64,000 nucleotides of DNA from Bacillus taeanensis. GTDB taxonomy: Bacteria > Bacillota > Bacilli > Bacillales > UBA6769. The position numbers and the translations under genes were made by a program. Within the stretch, counting starts at the first letter, position 1, and every line of letters starts with the position of its first letter. Under the pieces are notes generated by a model. It was given only the letters and a program-made list of their open reading frames with translations, did not search any database and was not told where the DNA came from. The stretch spans positions 124,001 through 188,000 of the forward strand of contig NZ_QOCW01000003.1 of NCBI RefSeq assembly GCF_003318295.1. The letters are read 5' to 3'. Of this stretch, positions 42,173 through 50,936 are shown piece by piece.

Positions 42173-43159
42173 TTATAATCCAATGCTATCAACGCTGTTT
42201 TTCAGTTCATTTAAAAACACCTCGACTTGAGATAATGACGGCATGCTTGGAATGCCGCCTTTTTTAGTTGTAGAAGTTGCTGCTAATGCATTAGCAAACA
42301 GAGCGATATTTTCTACCTCAAAAACCTTTAACTGAGAAGGGTGTTCTCCTTTTTCAATAAGTTTATAAAGAACACCGCCACAAAAAGCATCTCCAGCTCC
42401 TGTTGTATCTACAGCATTTACTTTAAAACCTTCCTTAATGCTTGTATAATCGCCAATTCGATAAAAACAACCTTTTTTACCCATTGTTACAAAAACAAGT
42501 GACACACCGTAATGACTGCATAAATACTTTGTTCCTTCTTCTAGGTCTGTATATCCAGTAATAAATTGAAATTCTTCTTCTGAAATTTTTAATACATCTG
42601 CAAATTCTAACCCTTCCAAAATCTTTTGCTTGGCATGATCAGGTGTATCCCAGAGAGACATTCTTAAATTAGGATCAAAAGAAATAATCTTCCCTTGTTC
42701 CTTCGCATATTTAACTGCTTCAAGTGTTGCGGCTGCTGCTGGTTCATGCGTCATCGAAATAGAACCAAAATGAAAAATGCGAGAATTTCTTATAATCTCT
42801 TTATTTATTTCTTTACTATCAAGTGTCATATCTGCACCTGGATTTCGATAAAAACTAAATGACCGATCCCCATCTGCATCTAAATGCACAAAAGCTAATG
42901 TTGTATTTATATCTTTAGAAAAAATTAAACCATTTGTATTAATATGATTTTCCTTCAATACTTCATGTAAAAAATGACCAAATTGATCATTTCCTATTTT
43001 GCCAATAAAAGCGGTTTGCTTATTAAGTTTTGCTAAAGCCGCTAACACATTAGCAGGAGCCCCTCCAGGATTTCTTTCTAATAGTAAACTGCCATTTTCA
43101 GAGGTTCCATTTGGTGTAAAATCAAGCAACAATTCACCTAATGCCGTTACATCATACAT
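42173..43159 (-). CDS. scrK: PfkB-family fructokinase
   Basis: From ATG 43159 (GTGAGGGATAAT upstream; a TTG at 43180 lacks a site) the protein has 328 residues. It carries NPGGAPANVLAAL (about 30) and TTGAGDAFCGG near the C-terminus, the ribokinase-family signatures, and should phosphorylate fructose. It is the last gene of the intact fructan operon starting at 50413. It is a paralogue of the kinase at 13243, and a fragment of a third copy lies at 33982. Confidence 0.88.
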   Translation of the reverse strand: MYDVTALGELLLDFTPNGTSENGSLLLERNPGGAPANVLAALAKLNKQTAFIGKIGNDQFGHFLHEVLKENHINTNGLIFSKDINTTLAFVHLDADGDRSFSFYRNPGADMTLDSKEINKEIIRNSRIFHFGSISMTHEPAAAATLEAVKYAKEQGKIISFDPNLRMSLWDTPDHAKQKILEGLEFADVLKISEEEFQFITGYTDLEEGTKYLCSHYGVSLVFVTMGKKGCFYRIGDYTSIKEGFKVNAVDTTGAGDAFCGGVLYKLIEKGEHPSQLKVFEVENIALFANALAATSTTKKGGIPSMPSLSQVEVFLNELKNSVDSIGL

Positions 43160-43216
43160 ATTATCCCTCACTTGTTCCAATTGAATTTTAGATTATTAAC
43201 CTATCAGTTTTATTAG

Positions 43217-43363
43217 TCAACTAGGATTTAGATATTGACTTAATGTGAACTTTCTTCTATTTAATTCTTCCTGCAACAAAGAAATAAAAGCGGTGTCAAG
43301 TTGTAATTCTATGGCTTTACTGTAACTATGAATAAGAACTTGGTTACTTAATTTATGAATCAT
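43217..43363 (-). CDS. Sda-like sporulation checkpoint peptide (48 residues)
   Basis: ATG 43363 follows GGAGAGATAAC. The peptide begins MIHKLSNQVLIHSYSKAIEL and continues with LDTAFISLLQEELNRRKF, the Sda helical hairpin pattern (LS-x-x-L-I-x-x-Y-x-x-A, F-I-x-L-L-x-x-E-L-x-R-R). Sda binds sporulation sensor kinases and prevents entry into sporulation. The gene sits between DUF624 and fructokinase inside the operon, so it should be made when fructan is being used. Compare the copy at 15427. Confidence 0.82.
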   Translation of the reverse strand: MIHKLSNQVLIHSYSKAIELQLDTAFISLLQEELNRRKFTLSQYLNPS

Positions 43364-43430
43364 TGTTATCTCTCCTGATCAGTTAATACATTATGCATAT
43401 TAAATTCCTTCTATTTAGATTTTCTATGAA

Positions 43431-44078
43431 CTAATGACCTTGTTCCACTATTTTTGAGAGGCGATGTTCAATTTTTATAAAAGCGCGATAAGCTGACCAC
43501 ATTAACAACAGCGCTAAGGAACTGCCGCTGAAAAATAAAAATAAACCTGAAAAAGAAAATGTGATAAAAAAAACGAGCAAGCTTCCAACAATCATCATCA
43601 CTGTAGAGAAAGGATTTGAAATAGCTACTAAAAAAACATTTTTTATTAACTGAAATGTTTTTATGTCATAATGAACAAAAACTGGAAATACATACAGTAG
43701 AAATAAACCGTAAAAGATTAATAAAGTTAAAAATAAATAAGACAATAAATGCAAACTAGAGTTTTCCATTGAATCAAAAAATTGATAATCAATAAATAAT
43801 ACATAGCCAATAATTGCCAAAATGTATCCAAATAGATTAATCTTTAAAAATTCAGCTTTATACGCTTGGTAGAACGTTTTAAATACCGGAACATCTCGTT
43901 CACCCATCACCCATTTTCGAATAACCGCAAACATCGCTGCAGTGGCGGGAAATAATCCAAAAAGCACTAGTCCAACAAGGGTGAAGCTGATCCATAAGAG
44001 ATTGACATAAGCCAAACGCATACTCCATTCAGAAATACGATATAGAAATCCTGTAAGACCACTGTACTGCATGCTCAT
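43431..44078 (-). CDS. DUF624 (YesL-family) membrane protein
   Basis: This 215-residue protein has about five membrane segments and the motif FPATAAMFAVIRKWVMGE after the first hairpin. It is a paralogue of the protein at 15707. Function is unknown, but its repeated position beside CUT1 importer genes and an Sda-like peptide suggests a role in regulating uptake or sensing. GGGAGTGAGG precedes ATG 44078. Confidence 0.87.
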   Translation of the reverse strand: MSMQYSGLTGFLYRISEWSMRLAYVNLLWISFTLVGLVLFGLFPATAAMFAVIRKWVMGERDVPVFKTFYQAYKAEFLKINLFGYILAIIGYVLFIDYQFFDSMENSSLHLLSYLFLTLLIFYGLFLLYVFPVFVHYDIKTFQLIKNVFLVAISNPFSTVMMIVGSLLVFFITFSFSGLFLFFSGSSLALLLMWSAYRAFIKIEHRLSKIVEQGH

Positions 44079-44146
44079 TCCTCACTCCCTGTTAGCTAAT
44101 TTTATTTAAAAACGTCATATACTCATCCAGCATTTTTACATAATGA

Positions 44147-44179
44147 AAAGGAATGGGACCTCCACCTCACAAAGGTCCC
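44147..44179 (-). terminator. Intercistronic terminator after the GH32 gene
   Basis: GGGACCT and AGGTCCC pair and are followed on the minus strand by CATTCCTTTTC. It may be leaky, since DUF624 lies 70 bases further on. Confidence 0.6.
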
Positions 44180-44193
44180 AACATCACTCTCCT

Positions 44194-45684
44194 CTACTTC
44201 CACACCGAACCTAGTTTCCATGATTCCATGCTGTTTACACTTAATTTCCCATCTTTTGCAAAGATATTAAACTTGTTACTGTTTACATCGGGGAAAATTC
44301 GATTTGTAATCACTTGCTCGCCGTCGTTTACAAAAACCTCAACAGATGTTGTATCCATAAAGATGCGAAGGTTAACACTACCATCTTTTACTACGAGCGG
44401 TGCTTTACTAATTCCTTTTTCACCGCATCCAGAATGTTCACGGTCCATTACAATCTCTTTGTTAGTAAGATCAAGCAGGATTTCTGTTTTTTCTTTGCCA
44501 TCTTCTGAACATCTTAATTGAATGCCGAACTCTGAAGCTGTTGTTTCATTAATATTAAAATCAATGATAGTTTCTGAAACTTGCTCCTGCAGTTCATGAA
44601 TTGTCGTTGTTTCTTCTACTTCAAATGCCTCTAATTTCTTATAATCTGATCTTAATTCAGATAGCTCAGATACAGGCTTTTGTTTAACGATTTTGTTTCC
44701 TTCTAGTACGAGCTCTCTTGGAATAGTCATGGCCCCAGCCCAGCCATGCTCTTGAGAAGGCATTTTTGTTAGCCATTTCTCCATCCAGCCAATCATAATT
44801 CTTCGACCTTTATCATCAACTAATGTTTGCGGTGCATAAAAATCAAAACCATAATCTAATGTTGTACACGTTTCTTGTGTAAAAATACCTTTGTCATAAT
44901 CCATATCGCCAATTACATAAAACGTTTTTTCGTTTTTAGTACCGTACATTGGAGAAACAATTAGCACATGAAGATCACCAAGTGGAAACAAATCTGGACA
45001 TTCCCACATATCTCCTTGGGTGCCGTCACTTTCTGCAGCAGCTCCTTTATATTCCCAATTTCTTAAATCATCAGACACATATAGAACAGCTTTTCCTTTA
45101 CCATCCTTCTTGGAACCAACTACCATGTACCATCTCTCTTCATGCTTCCATACTTTTGGATCTCTAAAATCTTTACTGCCGTCAGATGGGAAGTTATCAA
45201 TAACAGGATTTTGGCTGTACTTTTCAAAATTGACGCCGTCTTCACTTGCTGCAATACATTGAACTTGCATTGGCGATTTATCATCAACATGTCCTGTATA
45301 AATTAATACAAGCTCTTCACCGTCTACAACCGCACTTCCAGAGAAGCATCCATATCCTTGTACATCACCAGAGTCGTATGACTCTGATGGTGCTAAGGCA
45401 ACAGATAAGTGCTCCCAATGTACTAAATCTTTACTTTTTGCATGTCCCCAGTGCATTGGACCCCAGCTAGAAGCGTATGGGTAATATTGATAGAATAATT
45501 GATACTCGCCTTTATATTGGACAAGACCATTAGGATCATTGATCCAGCCAGTAGGGGCCATGAAATGATACTGTAATCGATAAGGACTATTCTTAACTTC
45601 ATCTTTTTTGTTTTCTATTTCTGCATTTGCTTTATTAATCGCTTCTTGGTGTTTTAAATTGATCGAATCTAGAGAATTTTTCAT
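44194..45684 (-). CDS. Cytoplasmic GH32 beta-fructosidase
   Basis: This 496-residue protein has no signal peptide. It has an N-terminal helical extension (about 1-33) and canonical GH32 motifs: WINDPNG with Asp50, FRDP with Asp175 and MWECPD with Glu228. It is a paralogue of the enzyme at 11702. In the operon it follows the GH172 gene, so it is positioned to cut the linear fructo-disaccharide or oligomer produced after a dianhydride is opened, and to release fructose for the fructokinase. The ATG follows GGGAGTTG. Confidence 0.9.
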   Translation of the reverse strand: MKNSLDSINLKHQEAINKANAEIENKKDEVKNSPYRLQYHFMAPTGWINDPNGLVQYKGEYQLFYQYYPYASSWGPMHWGHAKSKDLVHWEHLSVALAPSESYDSGDVQGYGCFSGSAVVDGEELVLIYTGHVDDKSPMQVQCIAASEDGVNFEKYSQNPVIDNFPSDGSKDFRDPKVWKHEERWYMVVGSKKDGKGKAVLYVSDDLRNWEYKGAAAESDGTQGDMWECPDLFPLGDLHVLIVSPMYGTKNEKTFYVIGDMDYDKGIFTQETCTTLDYGFDFYAPQTLVDDKGRRIMIGWMEKWLTKMPSQEHGWAGAMTIPRELVLEGNKIVKQKPVSELSELRSDYKKLEAFEVEETTTIHELQEQVSETIIDFNINETTASEFGIQLRCSEDGKEKTEILLDLTNKEIVMDREHSGCGEKGISKAPLVVKDGSVNLRIFMDTTSVEVFVNDGEQVITNRIFPDVNSNKFNIFAKDGKLSVNSMESWKLGSVWK

Positions 45685-45765
45685 TTATTTCAACTCCCTG
45701 CTTTTTTCTCATATTAAAAGCCTTTAAACTTCATGAATAGCTGATTATTGAGTTACTTCTTGAAA

Positions 45766-47139
45766 TTATTCACCTTTAAGTGAATCTTTCACGCGTTTAG
45801 CATGCTCTTTATTTCCTAAAGAAGATTCTCTTGTTTTGTTGTACTTTAATTCCATCTGATTTTGCTTCTCGCTCACATATGCTAATTCTCTTTCTTTCGC
45901 AGATTCATAAGCTTTTTGCTGCTCTTTATTTAACCCTTTTTTAGCTTTTTGAGTAACAGCAGGCATCTCTGCAACATGTGGAATTCGTTCTTCTACTGGA
46001 AGAATATCAAGTTTTGGAGATGGTAATGTTTGATACCAGTAAGCTGTTGAAGACCAGTCATCAGATAAATGATTTGCATGTCCGTGCTCAAGTGTAACTT
46101 TAATACTTTCAGAGAAATGAATTGGATCTGCGATATGGAATCTATATGAAACTTGATAGCCAGGTTTTTCACTTTCATGAATAATTGAACCATTATATAA
46201 GAAAGCATTTTTCTGCATGCCCCACGCATGTCCAAAATAATCTTCACTACCTGTTCCATTAATGCTTGGTTCTTTTTCTCCGTCAATGAAAATCATGTCA
46301 TCACCTTCACCCCACCAGCTTCCTTGGAAGTGGTTTACGGATAAGTTACAGCCAACATAATGTCCTTTTCCTTCTGTTTCTAAAATGACATAGTTATCTT
46401 CACCCGTTAGGTTCGCTACACTTTGAACTGCTGGGCTGTTTACTTGAAGATCATTTCCCCATCCTTCGCAAGGATTTTCACGATGCCAATTTGCATGGAA
46501 ATATACTGTATCTTCAGGTAATTCTTCTTTGCATAACTCATAATCAATATAGAAGTATAAGCCAAATGGAAGATCATTTTCATTCACTATCTCAATTTTA
46601 GCTTTTTTGTTAAACGGCATTGGAAAGAAGCAGTTTAAGGCAGCAGGAGCACCAAATTTATTAGCTTCTTCCGGCTTAACAGATACGTTAAATGGTGCTG
46701 ATTCAAAGTTACCTGGTAATGAATGTCCGACACAGAAGAAGTCTCCAAATGGCGCTAATACACTCGGTGTATCTTGATCATCCCAAGTAATTTTAATCAA
46801 TGCTTTTCGGTAATAGAAAGGATCCTGCTCCTCCCAAGTCACTCCTAATGCATTATGAATTTCATTAACAGGCGCTACATTACTTCCTAAAACCGGATCA
46901 ACAATACTTGGCCCCATAATTTTTCTGCAGAAAGATGTCATCCAAAAATGCGTTAAGCAGCCTGGTCCTGCAATCTCACCTAATACAACTGACTCATTTG
47001 GTGGAATTAACCAGTAATCTTGGTTTCTTCCTGTTTGATCAGAGCTTGAAAGTCTTGCTGATCTTACATCAGCATGTCTTGTTAAATTTTGCATGAATCC
47101 ATTTGAAATAGTAGTGTTTGCTTTTGACATTGTTTTCAT
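45766..47139 (-). CDS. GH172 (DUF2961) alpha-fructofuranosidase candidate
   Basis: This 457-residue cytoplasmic protein is a full-length DUF2961 member, the family founded as GH172 by a difructose dianhydride I synthase/hydrolase of Bifidobacterium dentium. Glu278 in GEGDD and Glu299 in GSEDYF are 21 residues apart, the same spacing as the catalytic pair I recall for that enzyme (Glu270/Glu291). HRENPC and HGHANHL are other family segments. GH172 enzymes act on alpha-D-fructofuranosyl or D-arabinofuranosyl bonds; in a fructan operon the former is far more likely. A Lys/Glu-rich helical tail (about 395-457) is unusual. GGAGGAAT precedes ATG 47139. Substrate is inferred. Confidence 0.85.
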   Translation of the reverse strand: MKTMSKANTTISNGFMQNLTRHADVRSARLSSSDQTGRNQDYWLIPPNESVVLGEIAGPGCLTHFWMTSFCRKIMGPSIVDPVLGSNVAPVNEIHNALGVTWEEQDPFYYRKALIKITWDDQDTPSVLAPFGDFFCVGHSLPGNFESAPFNVSVKPEEANKFGAPAALNCFFPMPFNKKAKIEIVNENDLPFGLYFYIDYELCKEELPEDTVYFHANWHRENPCEGWGNDLQVNSPAVQSVANLTGEDNYVILETEGKGHYVGCNLSVNHFQGSWWGEGDDMIFIDGEKEPSINGTGSEDYFGHAWGMQKNAFLYNGSIIHESEKPGYQVSYRFHIADPIHFSESIKVTLEHGHANHLSDDWSSTAYWYQTLPSPKLDILPVEERIPHVAEMPAVTQKAKKGLNKEQQKAYESAKERELAYVSEKQNQMELKYNKTRESSLGNKEHAKRVKDSLKGE

Positions 47140-47207
47140 AGTTTTATTCCTCCATAAAATAGTTTTTTATTTTTCAACTGCGTCAGCAGTTATTACTAAA
47201 GTCGTTT

Positions 47208-48095
47208 TTATCCTTTAACTGCACCAGCAGTCATTCCTTCAATAATGTATTTTTGGAAAAAACCGTAGAAGATTAACTGCGGAATCATTACTAATATACT
47301 TGCAGCAATAATGCCGCCGTAATCGATGCTCCATCTTCCTTTAAATTCTGAGATACCAAGCGGAACAGTCGTTAATGCATCACTGCTAATTAACGTAACG
47401 GCAAACGGAAACTCATTCCATACATAAAGCACATTAAAGATAAAGATCGTTGCCACAACCGGTTTAATAATTGGAAAAACAACTGACTTACAAAGAGTAA
47501 ATAAATTACATCCATCAATAATCGCGGCTTCTTCAAGTTCCTTTGGAAAGCCTTTTAAAAACCCTGTAAACAGCAGCGTATTAAACGAAATAGATGTTGC
47601 AATGTACGGTAAAATAAGGGAAGCATGCGTGTTCATCAAATCAAACATGATTGTAATTCGATATACCGGAAATAACAGGATAAAAGGTGGGATCGCTAAC
47701 CCTAGTAACAAGAAATAAGTAAGTCCTCCTCTTAATTTTTCCGATCGAAATATCATTCTGCTTAGCGCAAATGCGCTCATAAACGTAATAATAATCTCCA
47801 CCACAATTGTCACAATAGCGATAATAAAGGTATTTTTGTACATTAAGAGAATATCAAGTGTTTCAATTGCTTTTTGATAGTTTTCAAAACTAAAACTTGC
47901 TGGTAAAGCGAAAGGACTATTTAAAATTTCACTATTTGTCTTAAAAGATAATAGGATCATCCATAAAAAGGGAAGCATCACTATAAAGGTAATTCCGTAA
48001 ATAAGCGCATATGATCCTATTTTTCTTTTAACTTTTTTCTCTTCAGCTTGAATGATCATCTTATCTGTTCGACTTTGCTCCTCAACGTGATTCAT
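47208..48095 (-). CDS. Carbohydrate ABC transporter permease (MalG type)
   Basis: From ATG 48095 (AAAGGAGGTGAGAGTA upstream) this 295-residue permease has about six helices, the EAA loop ELEEAAIIDGCNLFTLCKSV and the end YIIEGMTAGAVKG. It is the third gene of the intact operon. A GTG start at 48104 would overlap the Shine-Dalgarno site and is rejected. Confidence 0.92.
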   Translation of the reverse strand: MNHVEEQSRTDKMIIQAEEKKVKRKIGSYALIYGITFIVMLPFLWMILLSFKTNSEILNSPFALPASFSFENYQKAIETLDILLMYKNTFIIAIVTIVVEIIITFMSAFALSRMIFRSEKLRGGLTYFLLLGLAIPPFILLFPVYRITIMFDLMNTHASLILPYIATSISFNTLLFTGFLKGFPKELEEAAIIDGCNLFTLCKSVVFPIIKPVVATIFIFNVLYVWNEFPFAVTLISSDALTTVPLGISEFKGRWSIDYGGIIAASILVMIPQLIFYGFFQKYIIEGMTAGAVKG

Positions 48096-48109
48096 TACTC
48101 TCACCTCCT

Positions 48110-48985
48110 TTAATTTTCAGCTCTTTTTTTCGTAAACATCATGTAAATGCCAGTAAATAGAATCGTGATAATAAATGTAACGACAGCAACCGCCATACCA
48201 TATCCATATTCACTTGAAATAAAGGTTACATTATACATATAAGTTACAAGCACTTCAGAAAGATGGTTAGGTCCTCCATTTGTAAGCTGTAAAACAGTCT
48301 CAAAGATTTTAAAGCAAAATGTAATAATTAGGATCACATTAATTTTGAATGTTTCATTCAACATAGGAATCGTAACAAAAATTAACTGCTGCATCTTATT
48401 AGCACCATCAATTTCACTAGCTTCATAAATTTCGCGAGGAATAGTAGTTAACCCAGCTAAAAATATTGTTGCGATAAACCCTAAAATCCGCCAGCTTTCT
48501 ACAATACCCACCGAGTATGGTGTAAGAGTTTCTCCGCCAATCCATTTAAATGCCAGCTCTTCTAACCCTATTTTTTGTAAGAAGACGTTCACAAATCCAA
48601 TCTCAGGATCAAGAATAAATACCCAAATTAACCCTACAAGAATAGGCGCAATTACAGCAGGTGCAAAGTTCAAAGCTTTTAATACATTTCCACCTTTCAC
48701 CTTCCTAATCAGAAGCAATGCGAGTAAAAATGAACTAGGTACTAAAATCAGTAATGTAACCGCTAAAACGATAATTGTATTTTTTAAAGAAGTCCAAAAG
48801 AATGGGTCTTGCATGAGGAGCAGATAATTTTTTAACCCGATAAATTCCGGCTTGCCAATTCCTGAAAACTTCGTAAGACTATAATAAAACGCTATAATTA
48901 CTGGTAAAATAAGATAAGCTGAATATACAACCAATGAAGGCAGCAGCATAAAAGAGATATATCGCTTTTTACTAAGCCAAATCAT
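48110..48985 (-). CDS. Carbohydrate ABC transporter permease (MalF type)
   Basis: This 291-residue permease starts at ATG 48985 (AAGGAGG seven bases upstream; GTG 48991 overlaps it). It has six membrane helices and the EAA loop EIYEASEIDGANKMQQLIFV. It lies between the binding-protein gene, from which it is separated by a hairpin (49041-49076), and its MalG-type partner. Confidence 0.92.
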   Translation of the reverse strand: MIWLSKKRYISFMLLPSLVVYSAYLILPVIIAFYYSLTKFSGIGKPEFIGLKNYLLLMQDPFFWTSLKNTIIVLAVTLLILVPSSFLLALLLIRKVKGGNVLKALNFAPAVIAPILVGLIWVFILDPEIGFVNVFLQKIGLEELAFKWIGGETLTPYSVGIVESWRILGFIATIFLAGLTTIPREIYEASEIDGANKMQQLIFVTIPMLNETFKINVILIITFCFKIFETVLQLTNGGPNHLSEVLVTYMYNVTFISSEYGYGMAVAVVTFIITILFTGIYMMFTKKRAEN

Positions 48986-49040
48986 TTTCACCCCTCCTTG
49001 TTTTGATTACTGGACGAAAATCAAATTTACGTTATTTCTT

Positions 49041-49076
49041 TTATCCTGCCGCAAGTTATACAGTACGGCAGGATAA
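49041..49076 (-). terminator. Hairpin between binding protein and permease genes
   Basis: TTATCCTGCCG and CGGCAGGATAA form a perfect 11-bp stem. The minus-strand tail AAAAGAAATAA is not U-rich, so it is more likely an mRNA-stabilising element that keeps binding-protein mRNA in excess. Confidence 0.7.
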
Positions 49077-49087
49077 GTGTTCCAAAT

Positions 49088-50413
49088 TTACTGTTCAGAA
49101 ATCTTTTTCGCTACTACATCCACCGCTTGTTCCGGTGTATAAATTCCGTTAATAACGCCATAAATACTGTCATACATCGCATTGGCGACAGGCTCTGATA
49201 CAATAAGATCTGGTTGGTTCGGTTGACTTTCCCAGTCCGGCTTGTTCATCTGCTCCACAACCTTTGCAAATACAGGATGTTTCTCTTCATCGATTTCCCC
49301 TTCAAATTTAATCATCGGAGGAACTTGATTATCTAACATAATTTGTGCGCCATCTTCGCTGTAATAAAAGTTCAAGAACTTCATGACTGCTTCATATTTC
49401 GCATCATTATCTTCTACCTTTTTATTTACCACTAACGGAGCCGCTGGTACGATCGAAGTGATTTGTTGATTTCCTACACCATCAGAGAATGTTGGTCCCC
49501 ACCAGAAGCCGACATCGTTTGCCATCGCGCTTTCTTCAAATCTTTTCGTCTCCCATACTCCGGCATCAAGCATTGCTGCTTGGCCACTTGAAAACATTTC
49601 AACAGCCTGGAAGTAATTTAAAGTTGATACGTTGTCTGGAAATGCTCCTAAGTCTCTTAACTCTGCAATCTTTTCATAAAACTTTACGAAATCCTCGTTA
49701 TTGTAACTTTCTTCTCCAGCAAGAACTTGATCGATTTTGTCAAAGTATCCATATCTCGATAACATCGTTAAAAATGCCCATACTGAGTAAGGATCTTTAG
49801 AACCTTTTGCAATGGAAACGACATCATTTTCTTCAAACGTTTTTACCGCTTCTATTAAGTCTGCATACGTTTCTGGAAGTTCTACCTTATATTTTTCAAA
49901 TAATGCTTTGTTATACCAAAGCCCTGTAACTAAAGGCTGATACGGAAGACCAAATTGGCTGCCATCAAGCTTGTAAGTATCAAGCATATTTGTATGGAAC
50001 TTTTCAACAATTTCAGAGTTATTATTTAGAAAGTCTGTTAAATCAAGAAGCATCCCTGCCTCTTCAAGCTCTTTCGCTGAAGCTGGTAACATCCAGAAAA
50101 TATCTGGTAGAGTATCGGATTGAGCCATCATTTTTATTTTTTTAATATGTTCTTTTTGGTCAGTACCTTGTAAATTAATTGTGATATCAGGATTTTCTTC
50201 CATGAATTTTTGAACGGTTTGATAAAAAGCTGGCTCTTGATCTTTTGGATTTGCAACATGAATCGCAAAATCAATCGTGACTTCAGAACCGCCTCCTTGA
50301 CTATCGGAAGGACCTTCAGAGCTTTCATTTTTTTGACTGCAACCTAACACACTAACTGCCATCATCACTAAAACAATTGAAAGGCTTAAAAACTTTTTTA
50401 ATTTTTTTCTCAT
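49088..50413 (-). CDS. Sugar ABC transporter substrate-binding lipoprotein
   Basis: This 441-residue MalE-like lipoprotein has lipobox VLGC (Cys25). It is the first gene of the intact operon and the natural partner of the permeases that follow. Its near-twin is the orphan at 39947. The extended Gly/Ser linker after the lipid Cys (SQGGGSE) tethers the binding lobe to the membrane. GAAGGGAGC precedes ATG 50413. Confidence 0.92.
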   Translation of the reverse strand: MRKKLKKFLSLSIVLVMMAVSVLGCSQKNESSEGPSDSQGGGSEVTIDFAIHVANPKDQEPAFYQTVQKFMEENPDITINLQGTDQKEHIKKIKMMAQSDTLPDIFWMLPASAKELEEAGMLLDLTDFLNNNSEIVEKFHTNMLDTYKLDGSQFGLPYQPLVTGLWYNKALFEKYKVELPETYADLIEAVKTFEENDVVSIAKGSKDPYSVWAFLTMLSRYGYFDKIDQVLAGEESYNNEDFVKFYEKIAELRDLGAFPDNVSTLNYFQAVEMFSSGQAAMLDAGVWETKRFEESAMANDVGFWWGPTFSDGVGNQQITSIVPAAPLVVNKKVEDNDAKYEAVMKFLNFYYSEDGAQIMLDNQVPPMIKFEGEIDEEKHPVFAKVVEQMNKPDWESQPNQPDLIVSEPVANAMYDSIYGVINGIYTPEQAVDVVAKKISEQ

Positions 50414-50545
50414 TTTTTAATGCTCCCTTCATTTAATTTATTAACGCTTGAAACGGTTAAACAATTAAACAATTAAACAATAAAGATACTTATAATAACG
50501 CTTACAATACAATTACTTAAAAGATTGACTTTTCACCTCAAAAAG

Positions 50546-50559
50546 AGATAGCGGTTACA
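50546..50559. promoter_or_regulatory. CcpA cre-like site
   Basis: AGATAGCGGTTACA, at the place corresponding to the second cre site of leader copies A and B. Confidence 0.45.
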
Positions 50560-50651
50560 TTTGTCTTTTTATATCAGTCCCTCCTGTGTTGATTTAGTGT
50601 GTTAGTAATTATCTTGATTACACTTCTTATTTTAAAACCTATTTATAAAAT

Positions 50652-50697
50652 CGGAAATTCTAACATCTTTTAAAAATGTCATATGTTTTTAGAATCC
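50652..50697 (-). promoter_or_regulatory. Conserved AT-rich promoter element, copy D
   Basis: On the minus strand CTAAAAACATATGACAT and AAAAGATGTTAGAA are the counterparts of the half-sites at 31696 and 36347. It lies about 240 bases upstream of the first gene of the intact operon. Confidence 0.5.
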
Positions 50698-50872
50698 AAT
50701 TATTTTCTTGGAATAAATTCTATAATAAGGAAATAATTCTTGAACTTCTTCAAGTAAAAGAGTTAAAATTATGAAATTCACTCGAATATTAAACAGGTAT
50801 ATATTCATATAAAATAATGAACATCTCGAAATAAAGAGCTTTGGTAAAATGATGTATGAAGGCTGTATAGAG

Positions 50873-50907
50873 AAAAAAGCACTAACTTGATATGGTCAGT
50901 GCTTTTA
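50873..50907 (-). terminator. Terminator of the aldose epimerase gene
   Basis: AAAAGCACTGAC pairs with GTTAGTGCTTTT on the minus strand, followed by TTTCTC. Confidence 0.8.
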
Positions 50908-50936
50908 AGCATTTTTGAAAATATTGGCTTCAATTT

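Larger units (their letters stand above)
50414..50872. other. Promoter region of the intact fructan operon
   Basis: It holds three AAACAATT-type direct repeats near 50458-50481, a cre-like site (50546-50559), a GGAGGG site followed closely by a stop, and the AT-rich promoter element (50652-50697). No gene is supported. Confidence 0.65.
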
